Assembly: GCF_028621715.1 (NCBI RefSeq)
Contig: NZ_CP117466.1
Span: 1,374,501 to 1,438,500 of the forward strand
DNA length: 64,000 nt
Source: Paracoccus marcusii
GTDB lineage: Bacteria; Pseudomonadota; Alphaproteobacteria; Rhodobacterales; Rhodobacteraceae
Direction: 5' to 3'
The first letter of the stretch is position 1. Each line of letters starts with the position of its first letter. The notes below the pieces were generated by a model. The model was not told where the DNA came from. It searched no databases and saw nothing but the letters and a program-made list of their open reading frames with translations. The position numbers were made by a program, and so were the translations under genes. Positions 27,562 through 37,066 of the stretch are shown here, in pieces.

Positions 27562-28386
27562 ATGAGTGACCCCAGACCCGCCCTGACCGACCGCATCGCC
27601 CTGACCCGCCAGCGCCGCCGCGCCCAACGGGACGGCATGGTCGACCTGTTCCACCAGATCGCCGCGGACGAGATCCACGATAGGCTGGCCGAGGTTAACA
27701 GAACCTTTACGGCCCCCGCCCTGGTGACCGGTTTTCCCGACATCTGGGGCCCGCACTTTCCTGGTGCGCGGGTGGTGGCGGACGACCCGGTGCTGGACCT
27801 GGACCCCGGCGCGCATGACCTGGTGATCCACGCTCTGTCGCTGCATTGGGCGGACGATCCGGTCGGGCAGATGGTGCAGTGCCGCCGCGCCCTGCGCGAG
27901 GACGGGCTGTTCATCGGCGTCCTGTTCGGCGGCCAGACCCTGTCCGAACCCCGCGCCGCCCTGGCCCAGGCCGAGGCCGAGATCACCGGCGGCCTGTCGC
28001 CCCGAATCCTGCCGATGGGAGAGATCCGCGACCTGGGCGGCCTGCTGGCCCGCGCGGGGCTGGCGCTGCCGGTGGCCGACCTGCTCCCGCAACGCGCCAG
28101 CTACCGCGACCTGTTCCACCTGGGCCGCGACCTGCGTGCGATGGGCGAGGGCAACGCGATGGCCGCGCGCCTGCGCCGGCCCACGCCGCGCGCCGTGCTG
28201 GCCCGCGCCGCCGATCTGCTGGCCGCCCACAGTCCCGACCGCGACGATCCGTCCCGTGTCGCCGTCACCTTCGATCTGGTCTTTCTGACGGGCTGGGCGC
28301 CCTCGGACAGCCAGCCAAAGCCCCTGCGCCCCGGATCGGCCACCACCTCGCTGGCCGATGCGCTGACAAAACTCAGGAAGTCATGA
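27562..28386 (+). CDS. SAM-dependent methyltransferase-fold protein, BioC/NDUFAF5-like
   Basis: This 274-residue protein resembles mitochondrial NDUFAF5, a complex I assembly factor. It has the N-terminal RIALTRQRRRAQRDGMVDLF, then a class I methyltransferase fold that is short around the SAM loop, with HALSLHWADDPVGQMVQCRR and PMGEIRDLGGLLARAGLALP, both conserved in that family. The N-terminal glycine-rich SAM motif is not obvious. Mitochondrial NDUFAF5 hydroxylates an arginine in a complex I subunit. It overlaps hemH by ATGA, so the two are one transcript. Function by family only. Confidence 0.75.
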   Translation: MSDPRPALTDRIALTRQRRRAQRDGMVDLFHQIAADEIHDRLAEVNRTFTAPALVTGFPDIWGPHFPGARVVADDPVLDLDPGAHDLVIHALSLHWADDPVGQMVQCRRALREDGLFIGVLFGGQTLSEPRAALAQAEAEITGGLSPRILPMGEIRDLGGLLARAGLALPVADLLPQRASYRDLFHLGRDLRAMGEGNAMAARLRRPTPRAVLARAADLLAAHSPDRDDPSRVAVTFDLVFLTGWAPSDSQPKPLRPGSATTSLADALTKLRKS

Positions 28387-29423
28387 TGAGACCCACCCAC
28401 GCGCCTGCCGACCATCCCGCGGTCAAGCCCGCCAAGACCGGCATCCTGATCGCCAATCTGGGCACGCCGGACGGCTATGACTACTGGTCGATGCGCCGCT
28501 ATCTGAACGAGTTCCTGTCCGACCGCCGCGTCGTCGACGTGAACCGCCTGATCTGGCAGCCGCTGCTGCAGGGGGTGATCCTGACCAAGCGGCCTTTCAG
28601 TTCCGGCAAGAACTACAAGCTGATCTGGAACCACGAGGCGAACGAAAGCCCGCTGCTGACCATCACCAAGGCCCAGACCCGCGCGCTGGCGCAGATGGCG
28701 CATGACGAATGGGGCGATCAGGTGATGGTCGATTTTTGCATGCGCTATGGCAATCCATCGACCGGGGACGTGGTGCGGCGGATGGTCGATGCGGGCTGTC
28801 GGCGGATCGTGTTCCTGCCGCTTTATCCGCAATATGCGGGGCCGACCTCGGCCACGGCCAACGACCAGCTGTTCCGCGTCCTGATGAAGGAGACGTTGCA
28901 GCCCGCCGTGCGCACGGTCGAGCCCTATGTGAACCGCCCCGACTACATCAAGGCGCTGGCCGACAGCGTGCGCCGCGCGCTGGACGGCAAGGTGCCCAAG
29001 AAGCTGGTCGCCAGCTATCACGGCATGCCCAAGCGCTATCTGATGCAGGGCGATCCCTACCACTGCCAGTGCCAGAAGACGTCGCGCCTGCTGCGCGAGG
29101 AGCTGGGCTGGCCAGAGGGGATCATCGACACGACCTTCCAGTCGGTCTTCGGCCGCGAGGAGTGGTTGAAGCCCTATACGGTGGAGCATGTGGCCGAACT
29201 GGCCAAGCAGGGCCATACCGACATCGCAGTGATCTCTCCGGCGTTCTCGTCGGACTGCATCGAGACGCTGGAGGAGATCAACGGCGAGATCAAGGAAGCC
29301 TTCGAGGAGGCCGGGGGGCACGAATTCCAGTACATCCCCTGCCTGAACGACGACCCCGCCCATATCCGCGTCATGCTGGAGGTGGTGCGCGAGAACATCG
29401 GCGGCTGGGTGCAGCCGCGCTGA
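28383..29423 (+). CDS. hemH: Ferrochelatase
   Basis: The 346-residue enzyme inserts Fe2+ into protoporphyrin IX, the last step of protohaem synthesis. Recognised by ILIANLGTPDGYDYWSMRRY, FCMRYGNPS, FLPLYPQYAGPTSAT, the catalytic His in VASYHGMPKRYLMQGDPY and the late ISPAFSSDCIETLEEI with the conserved Glu. Cys residues in YHCQC and DCIETL occur in sequences of this family. The ATG at 28383 overlaps the methyltransferase stop; a second ATG follows at once. Confidence 0.96.
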   Translation: MMRPTHAPADHPAVKPAKTGILIANLGTPDGYDYWSMRRYLNEFLSDRRVVDVNRLIWQPLLQGVILTKRPFSSGKNYKLIWNHEANESPLLTITKAQTRALAQMAHDEWGDQVMVDFCMRYGNPSTGDVVRRMVDAGCRRIVFLPLYPQYAGPTSATANDQLFRVLMKETLQPAVRTVEPYVNRPDYIKALADSVRRALDGKVPKKLVASYHGMPKRYLMQGDPYHCQCQKTSRLLREELGWPEGIIDTTFQSVFGREEWLKPYTVEHVAELAKQGHTDIAVISPAFSSDCIETLEEINGEIKEAFEEAGGHEFQYIPCLNDDPAHIRVMLEVVRENIGGWVQPR

Positions 29424-29512
29424 GCGTCGGCGCGTTCACGCCAAGTTGGGTTTGATCCGGTGCAAGGCATTGGATAGGACTAGGCCATGTGCGCGAGGAG
29501 AGTGGCCGGAAC

Positions 29513-30028
29513 ATGAAGAAAATCAACGCGCTTGCGATTCTGGGCCTGATCGTGCTGGGCGCGTGCGGCCCGCGCAACCTGGCGCCTGCGCCGATGGCCC
29601 TGCCCATGGACCCGGCCGCGGCGGCGGCCCCGGTTGTCGACGGCAACGCGGCCATCGCGGGGCGCGTGCTGCAGCAGATCAACACGCTGCGCGGCAATAT
29701 CGGCCTGTCCCCGCTGCAGCCCAGCCCCGCGCTGGAGGCGGCGTCGCTGGTCCATTCGCGCGACATGTCGGCCCAGAACCGGGCCTGGCACTGGGGGTCG
29801 GACGGATCGTCGCCCCTTGACCGGGCGCAGCGTCAGGGGTTCGGCGGAGAGCTCATTGGCGAGAACATCTCGGAGACCTACGAGAACGAGATCGAGACGC
29901 TGGCCGCATGGATGTCCACGCGCGACACCCGCGACGTGATCATGGACCCGACCGCGACGCAGCTGGGCTTTGCCTGGTTCAAGGAGCCGTCGGGCAAGGT
30001 CTGGTGGACGCTGCTGACCGGACGCTAG
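29513..30028 (+). CDS. CAP-domain lipoprotein
   Basis: The 171-residue protein has a lipoprotein signal (MKKINALAILGLIVLGACG, lipobox LGAC with Cys at 18). The CAP/SCP fold follows: VLQQINTLRGNIGLSPLQPS, AASLVHSRDMSAQN, then the His/Glu-type pair region HWGSDGSSPLDRA and ELIGENIS. CAP proteins act at the cell envelope and their biochemical role in bacteria is poorly defined. The ATG at 29513 is used because it starts the lipoprotein signal; an upstream GTG at 29489 has no such support. It converges on the L,D-transpeptidase gene, also a lipoprotein. Confidence 0.85.
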   Translation: MKKINALAILGLIVLGACGPRNLAPAPMALPMDPAAAAAPVVDGNAAIAGRVLQQINTLRGNIGLSPLQPSPALEAASLVHSRDMSAQNRAWHWGSDGSSPLDRAQRQGFGGELIGENISETYENEIETLAAWMSTRDTRDVIMDPTATQLGFAWFKEPSGKVWWTLLTGR

Positions 30029-30035
30029 GCATCGG

Positions 30036-30056
30036 GCGGCCCCCATGCGGGGCCGC
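30036..30056. terminator. Hairpin between convergent lipoprotein genes
   Basis: GCGGCCCC (30036-30043) pairs with GGGGCCGC (30049-30056) over CATGC. No T-run follows on either strand, so termination by this element alone is uncertain. Confidence 0.45.
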
Positions 30057-30070
30057 ATCGGTCGCGGGGG

Positions 30071-30592
30071 TCAGGGATAGATGACGACCGGCGTGCCGGG
30101 CATCAGCATCGCATAGATTTCCTGGATTTCCTCGTCGGTGACGGCGATGCAGCCGGCCGTCCAGTCGCGCTGGCGGGGGAACAGGTTGTTGCCCTGAGGG
30201 CCGCGGCCGTGGATGAAGATGTCGCCGCCCGGATCCATGCCGTACTGCTCGGCGAAGGCGCGGTCGTTGGGGTTCGGATACGAGATGCCCACCGACAGGT
30301 GGAACGCGCTGCGCGGGTTGAAGCGGTCGATGTAATAGACGCCTTCGGGGGTCTTTCCGTCGCCCGAGAACTGCTTGTGTCCCACCGGCTGGTTGCCCAG
30401 GCTGATGTCATAGGACCGGACCGGCGTGCTGCCGCTGAACAGGTGCATGCGACGCTGGCCCTTGTTCACCTGCACCTGGGTGATCGGCGGCCCGGAATAG
30501 CGCTGGAACTTGCTGGGTTGCTGCGGCTTTCCACAGGCAGCCAGCAGGGCCAGCATCGAAATCGTGAACGTCCGACGGGTGGTTCTGATCAT
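30071..30592 (-). CDS. L,D-transpeptidase (YkuD) family lipoprotein
   Basis: The 173-residue protein has a lipoprotein signal (TFTISMLALLAACG, lipobox LAAC). The YkuD catalytic domain follows: ITQVQVNKGQRRMHLFSG, PEGVYYIDRFNPRS, and the active-site pair HGRGPQG and WTAGCIAV, where the Cys is the nucleophile in place of the usual SHGC form. Such enzymes crosslink peptidoglycan or attach proteins to it. The ATG at 30592 with AGAGG upstream is chosen over an in-frame GTG one codon earlier. It stands alone, convergent with the CAP lipoprotein. Confidence 0.88.
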   Translation of the reverse strand: MIRTTRRTFTISMLALLAACGKPQQPSKFQRYSGPPITQVQVNKGQRRMHLFSGSTPVRSYDISLGNQPVGHKQFSGDGKTPEGVYYIDRFNPRSAFHLSVGISYPNPNDRAFAEQYGMDPGGDIFIHGRGPQGNNLFPRQRDWTAGCIAVTDEEIQEIYAMLMPGTPVVIYP

Positions 30593-30656
30593 CACTGCCT
30601 CTGAAGCGTTTTTGATTTTTTATGGGCCCGGAATATCACGGATACACCATGCCTGC

Positions 30657-31880
30657 CTAGCGGTGCGTTAACGCCGCCACCAGTTCGACATGCGGGGAAA
30701 ACCGGAACTGGTCGACCACCCACAGTCGATCGATGCCATAGCCGGCATCGGCCAGAATCCGCGCATCCTTGGCGAAACTGACCGGGTCGCAGGACACGGC
30801 CGCCACCACCGGGACGCGAGCAGCGGCGATCTGACGCATCTGCGCCTCGGCCCCGGCGCGGGGCGGGTCGATCACGATCGCGTCAAAACGGCCCAGTTCA
30901 TCGGGCATCAGCGGCCTGCGGGCCAGATCGCGGACCTCGGTCGTGACACGGTTCAGGCCGGACGTGGCCCGCCACGCCGAATCAAGGGCGGACAAGGGTG
31001 CGGCCAGCCCCTCGACCGCATGGACTGCGGCTTGTTCCGCCAAAGGCAGCGTGAAGGTCCCGCAGCCCGCGAAAAGATCGGCGATCTTCGACGCGCCCGC
31101 CACGGTGTCGCGCACCGCAGCCAGCAGTGCGGCCTCGCTCTGGGCGGTGGCCTGCAGGAAGGCACCGGGCGGGGGGACGACATGCGCGCGCCCCATCGGC
31201 AGGGCGGGCGCGCGGCGGGTAACAGCCTGGCCATCCCAGTCCAGCCGCGCCAGATCGCCCTCGTCCGCGAGGGCGGCCAGGGCCTGGAACAGCGCAGGGT
31301 CCATCGGCTTGCCGCCACGCACGGCGACGTCCAGCCCGGCCGGACCATGGATGACGACCAGCGACAGTTCGGCCGCGCGCGATGCCCCGGCGATGACGAT
31401 GCGGCGCAGCAGCGGCAGCGCGGCCAGGATCTGCGGGCGCAGCACGTGGCATTCGGTCAGATCGACGATCACGTCGGATGCGCGGCCATGAAACCCCACG
31501 GTCGCACCCTTCTTCGTGCGCCGCCCCGACAGCACGGCCCTGCGGCGGCTGTTAGGCGCCGACACGTGGACCTGCGGCAAGGGCGCCGCGATCCCCTGGG
31601 CCGCCAGCGCGGTCAGCACGACCTGGGTCTTCCAGGCGGTGGTGAAGGTCTCGGTCGCGTGCATCAGCGAACAGCCCCCGCAGGCGCGGTAATGGCCGCA
31701 GACGGGGCGGATGCGGTCCGGGGACGGGGTGACGATGCGCGGGGCGGCGATGCGGCCGTCCAGGGCCTCGCCCTCGACGACCTCTCCGGGCAGGACCAGG
31801 GGGGCCAGCGCGCGGGCGTCGCCCGACAGGGCCACGCCGTCGCCCTTGCGGCCAAGCCGCTCGATCGTCCATTGGGTCAT
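30657..31880 (-). CDS. RlmD/RumA-like RNA (uracil-5-)-methyltransferase
   Basis: The 407-residue protein has a short TRAM-like N-terminus (ERLGRKGDGVAL) and an iron-sulfur cluster signature CGHYRACGGC with a further Cys at TECHVL. The SAM-binding domain has LQATAQSE, DLFAGCGTFTLPLAEQ, VIDPPRAGAEAQ, and the catalytic Cys in AVSCDPVSFAKD. It methylates C5 of uridine in 23S rRNA (RlmD type) or tRNA; the specific site cannot be read. Its start overlaps the stop of the upstream ABC transporter by 4 bases. Confidence 0.9.
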   Translation of the reverse strand: MTQWTIERLGRKGDGVALSGDARALAPLVLPGEVVEGEALDGRIAAPRIVTPSPDRIRPVCGHYRACGGCSLMHATETFTTAWKTQVVLTALAAQGIAAPLPQVHVSAPNSRRRAVLSGRRTKKGATVGFHGRASDVIVDLTECHVLRPQILAALPLLRRIVIAGASRAAELSLVVIHGPAGLDVAVRGGKPMDPALFQALAALADEGDLARLDWDGQAVTRRAPALPMGRAHVVPPPGAFLQATAQSEAALLAAVRDTVAGASKIADLFAGCGTFTLPLAEQAAVHAVEGLAAPLSALDSAWRATSGLNRVTTEVRDLARRPLMPDELGRFDAIVIDPPRAGAEAQMRQIAAARVPVVAAVSCDPVSFAKDARILADAGYGIDRLWVVDQFRFSPHVELVAALTHR

Positions 31881-33721
31881 TGGGCAGCCTCTTCGGTGCC
31901 CAGGAAACCGCCCGACTGGCGGTTCCAGTAGCGGGCATAGCGGCCGTCGCGGGCCAGCAGGTCGTCATGACCGCCCTGTTCGACGATGCGCCCGTCCTCG
32001 ATGACCAGGATGCGGTCCAGTTCGGCGATGGTGGACAGTCGGTGCGCGATGGCCAGCACGGTCTTGCCGCGCATGGCGCGGGTCAGGGCATCCTGGACCT
32101 GGGCCTCGACCTCGCTGTCCAGCGCACTGGTCGCCTCGTCCAGGACCAGGATCGGCGCGTCCTTGAGGAAGGCGCGGGCCAGGGCGATGCGCTGGCGCTG
32201 GCCGCCCGACAGCTTGACGCCGCGTTCGCCCAGATAGGCGTTATACCCGGTGCGGCCCGCGTAATCCTCCAGCGTCAGGATGAAGTCGTGTGCCTCGGCG
32301 GCCTTGGCGGCGGCCACGACCTCGTCCTGCGTCGCGTCGGGGCGACCGTACAGGATGTTGTCGCGGGCGGATCGGTTGAACATGGCGGTGTCCTGGGTGA
32401 CCATCGCCACCTGGCGGCGCAGGCTTTCCTGGGTCACATCGCGCAGGTCGTGGCCGTCGATGCGGATGGTGCCCCGTTCGACATCGTAGAGCCGCAGCAG
32501 CAGGCCGACCAGCGTGGTCTTGCCAGCGCCGGACGCGCCGACGATGCCGATCTTCTCTCCGGCCGGGATGGTCAGGGTCAGGTCGCGGATGCCGCCCGCG
32601 TCGCGGCCATAGGCGAATTCGACATGGTCGAACTCGATCCGGCCCTGCACGCGCGACAGGATCCGGGCGCCGGGGCGGTCGGTCAGGGCATGGGGCGGGG
32701 ACAGGGTCTTCATCCCGTCCTCGACCTCTCCGATGCTGCCCCACATGCCCATCAGGGCCATGCTGACCCACCCGGTCATCTGCGACAGGCGCATGGCGAT
32801 GGCACCGCTGGCGGCGACATCGCCCACGGTCGCGGTGCCCTCGCGCCACAGCAGGATCGCGCCGCCGACCAAAATCACCGGCAGGATCCCCGCCACGACC
32901 ATCAGCGACAGCCGGAACCAGGTCGAGACGACGCCGAAATCCAGCGCGCGTTCGCGGAACCCGGCCATCGCGCCCAAGGCGGCCTGATCCTCGTGGTCGG
33001 CATGGGCGAACAGCTTGACCGTCTTGATGTTGGTGATGGTGTCGACGACCTGTCCGGTGACATTGGCCCGCGCCGATGCGCGCGCGCCCGATTTCGCACG
33101 GATGCGCGGCAGGAAGAACCGGATCAGCGCGAAATAGGCCGCCAGCCAGACCAGCAGCGCCACCGCGCCCCAGCCATCGACGGCCAGCAGGAAGGCCGCC
33201 GATCCCAGCACGGATGCCAAGGCGAATGCCACCACGTTCACCATCTCGGATGCGACATCGGTCACCGCGCGCGCGGTCTGCATCTGCTTTTGCGCCAGCC
33301 GCCCGGCAAAGTCGTTGTCGAAGAAGGTGACCGCATGTCCCATCGTCCAGCGATGCAGGCGCGACAGCACCAGCGGCAGGATGTTCGGCCCGATGATCAC
33401 GTTCGAGCTGGCCGTGGACAGGCCATAGATCGCCGGGCGCACCACCAGGAAGAACCCCGCGAACAGCGCGACCAGGCCCCAGTTCTGGTCCCAGAAGACG
33501 CCGGGCGCGCTGGTCGTGACCGCATCGACGACCATTCCCAGCAGCAGCGCCGAGACGACATCCGCCACCCCGCCCAGGGCGGAGGCGATGGCGGCAAAGC
33601 CCAGCCCCGGCCAGGCGCCCGACAGGCACCAGCGAAAGAAGGCCATCAGCGTGGCGGGCGGCGCGCCCTCGGCCGGGCGAAAGGCGTCGACCATGCGGCC
33701 GAAGCGGGTGTGCAGGCTCAT
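31877..33721 (-). CDS. ABC exporter, fused membrane and ATPase domains
   Basis: The 614-residue half-transporter has six membrane helices (about 20-330) and an ATPase domain with Walker [11 protein letters not shown], signature [15 protein letters not shown] and Walker [15 protein letters not shown]. The H-loop is AIAHRLSTI. It belongs to the MsbA/multidrug/lipid exporter class and should act as a homodimer. It overlaps cca upstream and the rRNA methyltransferase downstream by 4 bases each. Substrate unknown. A related but separate exporter is at 53926. Confidence 0.9.
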   Translation of the reverse strand: MSLHTRFGRMVDAFRPAEGAPPATLMAFFRWCLSGAWPGLGFAAIASALGGVADVVSALLLGMVVDAVTTSAPGVFWDQNWGLVALFAGFFLVVRPAIYGLSTASSNVIIGPNILPLVLSRLHRWTMGHAVTFFDNDFAGRLAQKQMQTARAVTDVASEMVNVVAFALASVLGSAAFLLAVDGWGAVALLVWLAAYFALIRFFLPRIRAKSGARASARANVTGQVVDTITNIKTVKLFAHADHEDQAALGAMAGFRERALDFGVVSTWFRLSLMVVAGILPVILVGGAILLWREGTATVGDVAASGAIAMRLSQMTGWVSMALMGMWGSIGEVEDGMKTLSPPHALTDRPGARILSRVQGRIEFDHVEFAYGRDAGGIRDLTLTIPAGEKIGIVGASGAGKTTLVGLLLRLYDVERGTIRIDGHDLRDVTQESLRRQVAMVTQDTAMFNRSARDNILYGRPDATQDEVVAAAKAAEAHDFILTLEDYAGRTGYNAYLGERGVKLSGGQRQRIALARAFLKDAPILVLDEATSALDSEVEAQVQDALTRAMRGKTVLAIAHRLSTIAELDRILVIEDGRIVEQGGHDDLLARDGRYARYWNRQSGGFLGTEEAAQ

Positions 33722-34863
33722 TCGTCGTCCTTCCCGGCCAAGCGGGCCGCGTCGATCAGGGCAGGGGCGGGCAGGGTGAAGGCCGACGCGATCCACGCCT
33801 CCTCTGCGGCCTTCAGGGCCCGTCCCAAGGCAGGCCCCTGCAGCGGGGCCAGGTCGGCTGCGGCCACGGGCAGGGGGGACCGGGTCGCCCGCGCGATGCG
33901 GGCCTGCCAGTCGGGGGGCAGCGGGTGGCCGTCGGCGGCCATCAGGGCGGCATGGTCGGTCGCGGCATCCGCGCCCAGGTGCCATGCTGCGCGGTCCAGC
34001 GACCAGCCGCGTGCCCGGTCAAGCGCCGCCAGCGCGCGCTGATCGGCGCGCGACAGGCGCAGGTCGGGTTGGACCGGACCAAGCGCCGCCAGACGGCGCA
34101 GCCAGCCGCCGGGTGCGGGTTCCGCGTCCAGCAGCGCCTGCAGGCGCGCGGCATCGGCACCGGGCAGCAACTGATGCAGCACCCCCGTCCGGTCCATCAG
34201 CGCGACCGCCGGGCCGGGGTCGGGCGCGTCCAGCAGTTTCTTCAGTTCCGCCCCGATGCGTTCGCGGGCGATGCGCGACAGGCCGTCGCGATGCGCGCCG
34301 CAGGCGGCAACGGCGGCCGGGTCGGCATCCTGCCCGTAGCGGGCCAGAAAGCGGAAGAAGCGCAGGATGCGCAGGTAATCCTCGGTGATCCGCGCGTGGG
34401 CGTCGCCGACAAAGCGCAGGCGACGCGCGGCCAGATCGGGCAGGCCGCCCATCGGATCGATCACCACCCCGTCGCGGCCCGCGTAAAGCGCGTTGATGGT
34501 GAAATCGCGCCGCGCCGCGTCCTGGGCCAGGTCGGTCGAGAACGCGACCACGGCATGGCGACCGTCGGTGTCGACGTCCCGGCGAAAGGTCGTGACCTCG
34601 AACCCGCGCCCGCCGGCGATCAGCGTCACGGTGCCGTGGTCGATGCCCGTGGGCACCGCGCGCAGGCCCGCAGCCTGTGCCAGCCGGGTCACCCGGTCGG
34701 GCAGGGCGTCGGTCGCGATGTCGATGTCGTCGATGGGTTGGTCCAACAGCGCGTTGCGCACCGCGCCGCCCACCAGATAGGCGTGATCGCCTTCTGCCTG
34801 CAGCGCGTCCAGCACCCGGATCAGGGCGGCATCCTCCAGCACATGCGCGGGCAACCGGGTCAT
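33718..34863 (-). CDS. cca: CCA tRNA nucleotidyltransferase / poly(A) polymerase family
   Basis: The 381-residue protein has the nucleotidyltransferase core YLVGGAVRNALL with the two metal-binding Asp in DDIDIATDA, then GIDHGTVTLI, TTFRRDVDTDGRHA, DAARRDFTINALY and the RRLRFVGDA and RILRFFRFLARYG signatures. The C-terminal helical part recognises tRNA. It adds or repairs the 3' CCA of tRNA. It overlaps the Nudix gene before it and the ABC gene after it by 4 bases each. A poly(A) polymerase role cannot be excluded from motifs alone. Confidence 0.92.
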   Translation of the reverse strand: MTRLPAHVLEDAALIRVLDALQAEGDHAYLVGGAVRNALLDQPIDDIDIATDALPDRVTRLAQAAGLRAVPTGIDHGTVTLIAGGRGFEVTTFRRDVDTDGRHAVVAFSTDLAQDAARRDFTINALYAGRDGVVIDPMGGLPDLAARRLRFVGDAHARITEDYLRILRFFRFLARYGQDADPAAVAACGAHRDGLSRIARERIGAELKKLLDAPDPGPAVALMDRTGVLHQLLPGADAARLQALLDAEPAPGGWLRRLAALGPVQPDLRLSRADQRALAALDRARGWSLDRAAWHLGADAATDHAALMAADGHPLPPDWQARIARATRSPLPVAAADLAPLQGPALGRALKAAEEAWIASAFTLPAPALIDAARLAGKDDE

Positions 34864-35444
34864 AGGCGCCGCGCCAGTCCCAGCAGGATGCGCGCGGTCG
34901 CGCCCCACAGGTAATAGGGCCCGAACGGCGCCGCGTGATAGCTGCGCCAGCCGCCGCGCCAGCGCCGGCGTTCGACGCGATACCGGGCGGGGTCGGCGAC
35001 ATGCGCAAAGGGCAGGTCGAACGCCTCCTGCACCTCTCCGGCCTCGGGGACGGGGGCGAAGGGGCCGTCGATCAAAGCCAGGACCGGGGTCACGGAAAAG
35101 CCTGTGACGGTGCGGTGCGGCGGCAGGCAGCCCAGCACGCGAACCTGGGCGGGGTCCAGACCGATCTCCTCGCGCGCCTCGCGCAGGGCGGCGGCGACGG
35201 CATCGGCGTCGCCCGGATCGACCTTGCCGCCGGGCAGGGCGATCTGGCCGGGGTGGTGGCGCAGCCCTGACGCGCGCTTGGTCAGGACCAGGCGCCCGTC
35301 ATCGGCGCGAAACGCCGCCAGCACCCCCGCCGGGCGCAGGGGCGCGTCCGGCGGCGCGGCTTCGGGGTTCAGGTCATAGTCAGAGCTGGGGTCCGCCGCG
35401 CGACGCAGGGCGCCGCGCAGGCGGGATTCGGACCACTCCGTCAC
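34860..35444 (-). CDS. Nudix hydrolase of the CoA-pyrophosphatase (NudL) type
   Basis: The 194-residue protein carries LTKRASGLRHHPGQIALPGG, the UPF0035/CoA signature, directly before the Nudix box GGKVDPGDADAVAAALREAR, then EEIGL. NudL-type enzymes hydrolyse CoA and related compounds. The start is GTG, forming GTGA with the hslO stop; this defines the length. It is coupled to cca downstream. Confidence 0.9.
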   Translation of the reverse strand: MTEWSESRLRGALRRAADPSSDYDLNPEAAPPDAPLRPAGVLAAFRADDGRLVLTKRASGLRHHPGQIALPGGKVDPGDADAVAAALREAREEIGLDPAQVRVLGCLPPHRTVTGFSVTPVLALIDGPFAPVPEAGEVQEAFDLPFAHVADPARYRVERRRWRGGWRSYHAAPFGPYYLWGATARILLGLARRL

Positions 35445-36469
35445 TCGGCCGCCTTGTCGCTGTCGCTGTCGGGCAGGGGGTTGCCGTCGGCATCCACCGT
35501 CGCCTCGAAGCCCAGGCTTTGCGGGTCGAAGACGTAATGCGCGCCGCAGAACTGGCAATCGGCGGTCACGGTCCCCTCCGGGGTGGTCATGTGCGCGATG
35601 TCCTTGGCCGAATAGATCGACAGCGTGCCCCGCACCCGGTCGGCGTCGCAGGAACAGCCGAACTCCACGCGGTGCGCGTCGAAGACCCGCGGCGTCTCCT
35701 CGTGGAACAGGCGCAGCAGCAGGTCGGTCGGGCCGACGGTGGGGCCGATCAGCTCCAGCGTCTCGACCGTGTCCAGCAGGATGTTGGCCCGGCTCCAATC
35801 CTCGGATTCCGCGCCCTGCAGGATGTCGGCCGCCTCGATCAGCCCGCCCTCGCCGCTGCCACCCTCGGTCGGCTGCGCCGGATTGCCGGGCAAAGTCTGC
35901 AGCATCATGCCGCCGGCGCGCCACTGCGCGTCCTGACCGGACAGGCGCGACTGACCCGATGCCAGCTGGAACCGCGTCGGCAGCTGTTCGGATTGCGCGA
36001 AATAGGTCTGCGCGCAGGCCGACAGCGACCCGCCCGTCAGCGGCGTGATGCCCTGATAGGGGGTGCTGCCCGGTCCCTGGTCGATCAGGATGGCGAAATA
36101 GCCCTCTCCGATCTGCTCGAAGGGGGCGCGGGCATCCAGGCGATCGGGGTCGAAGCTGGCCCAGGCCCGGATGCGGGCGGGCTTGCCCTCGCCCTCGGGG
36201 GCGAAGTAGTCGGCGGCCAGCGTGCGGATCGCGCCGTTGCCGCGCACCTGCAGGCTCAGCTTCCAGCGCAGCTTGACGGTCGGGCCGATCAGCGCGGTCA
36301 GCAGCGCGATCTCGGCGACCATGGCGCTGACGGCGGGCGGATAGTCGTGACGCGACAGGATATGGTCCAAGACGCCGTCCAGACGCACCACGCGGCCCCG
36401 GATGGAGCTGCGGTCAAGTTGAAAGGGCAGTACGGTGTCGTCCCAGGCGATCTGGTTGATCTTGCTCAT
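35441..36469 (-). CDS. hslO: Redox-regulated chaperonin Hsp33
   Basis: The 342-residue chaperone is activated by oxidation of a C-terminal zinc site. The two Cys pairs are visible as FGCSCDADR and DCQFCGAH. The N-terminal substrate-binding part contains RGRVVRLDGVLDHILSRHDY and GGSLSACAQTYFAQSEQLPT. Length is slightly above the usual 290-330, with a short acidic tail after the zinc site. AAGGAT precedes the ATG. It heads the leftward overlapping chain hslO-Nudix-cca-ABC-rRNA methyltransferase. Confidence 0.96.
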   Translation of the reverse strand: MSKINQIAWDDTVLPFQLDRSSIRGRVVRLDGVLDHILSRHDYPPAVSAMVAEIALLTALIGPTVKLRWKLSLQVRGNGAIRTLAADYFAPEGEGKPARIRAWASFDPDRLDARAPFEQIGEGYFAILIDQGPGSTPYQGITPLTGGSLSACAQTYFAQSEQLPTRFQLASGQSRLSGQDAQWRAGGMMLQTLPGNPAQPTEGGSGEGGLIEAADILQGAESEDWSRANILLDTVETLELIGPTVGPTDLLLRLFHEETPRVFDAHRVEFGCSCDADRVRGTLSIYSAKDIAHMTTPEGTVTADCQFCGAHYVFDPQSLGFEATVDADGNPLPDSDSDKAAE

Positions 36470-36622
36470 GATTGATCCTTGAGGTGGTGTCGGCGCCGAC
36501 ATTGCGGGCCCGGTTGCGCCCAATATAAGGCATTTTCCGCCGATCCCAAGGGGGCCCGGGCACGCCGCTTTCCGCCACGCCCGGTCCGGGCTATCACGGG
36601 CGGGCAATCAGACAGGTGCCCC

Positions 36623-37066
36623 ATGATCCCGCGTTTCGGACAACCGCCGCTGACCGGACCCCGCTATCGCCGCAGGCCCGGCGCCTATGCGATCCTGTGG
36701 CGCGACGGGCGCATCCTGATGACGCATCAGCAGGCGCCCGAACCTGAATTCCAGCTGCCCGGCGGCGGCATCGACCCCGGAGAGCACGCCCTGGCGGCCC
36801 TGCACCGCGAGGTGGCCGAGGAGACCGGCTGGACCATCGGCGCGCCGCGCTATCTGGGCAGCTATCGGCGGTTCTGCTTCATGCCCGATTACGACATGCA
36901 CGCCGAAAAGCGCTGTCAGATCTGGGTGGCACGGCCGATCAGCCGCCTGTCGCCGCCGACCGAACCGGGACACAGTGCGCATTGGATGACGCCCGCACAG
37001 GCGATGGACGCGCTGGCCGATCCGGGGTCGCGTGCGGCGCTGTCGGGGTGGCTGGCGGGACGCTAG
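36623..37066 (+). CDS. Nudix hydrolase, specificity unknown
   Basis: The 147-residue protein has a clear Nudix box (GGGIDPGEHALAALHREVAE, then ETGW) at about residues 47-69, so it hydrolyses a nucleoside-diphosphate-linked compound. The N-terminal GPRYRRRPGAYAILW and the C-terminal WMTPAQAMDALAD do not identify a subfamily to me. The ATG at 36623 has AGGTG upstream; the frame is open earlier but across the hslO promoter region. Its stop overlaps the convergent phosphatase stop in a shared CTAG. Confidence 0.82.
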   Translation: MIPRFGQPPLTGPRYRRRPGAYAILWRDGRILMTHQQAPEPEFQLPGGGIDPGEHALAALHREVAEETGWTIGAPRYLGSYRRFCFMPDYDMHAEKRCQIWVARPISRLSPPTEPGHSAHWMTPAQAMDALADPGSRAALSGWLAGR

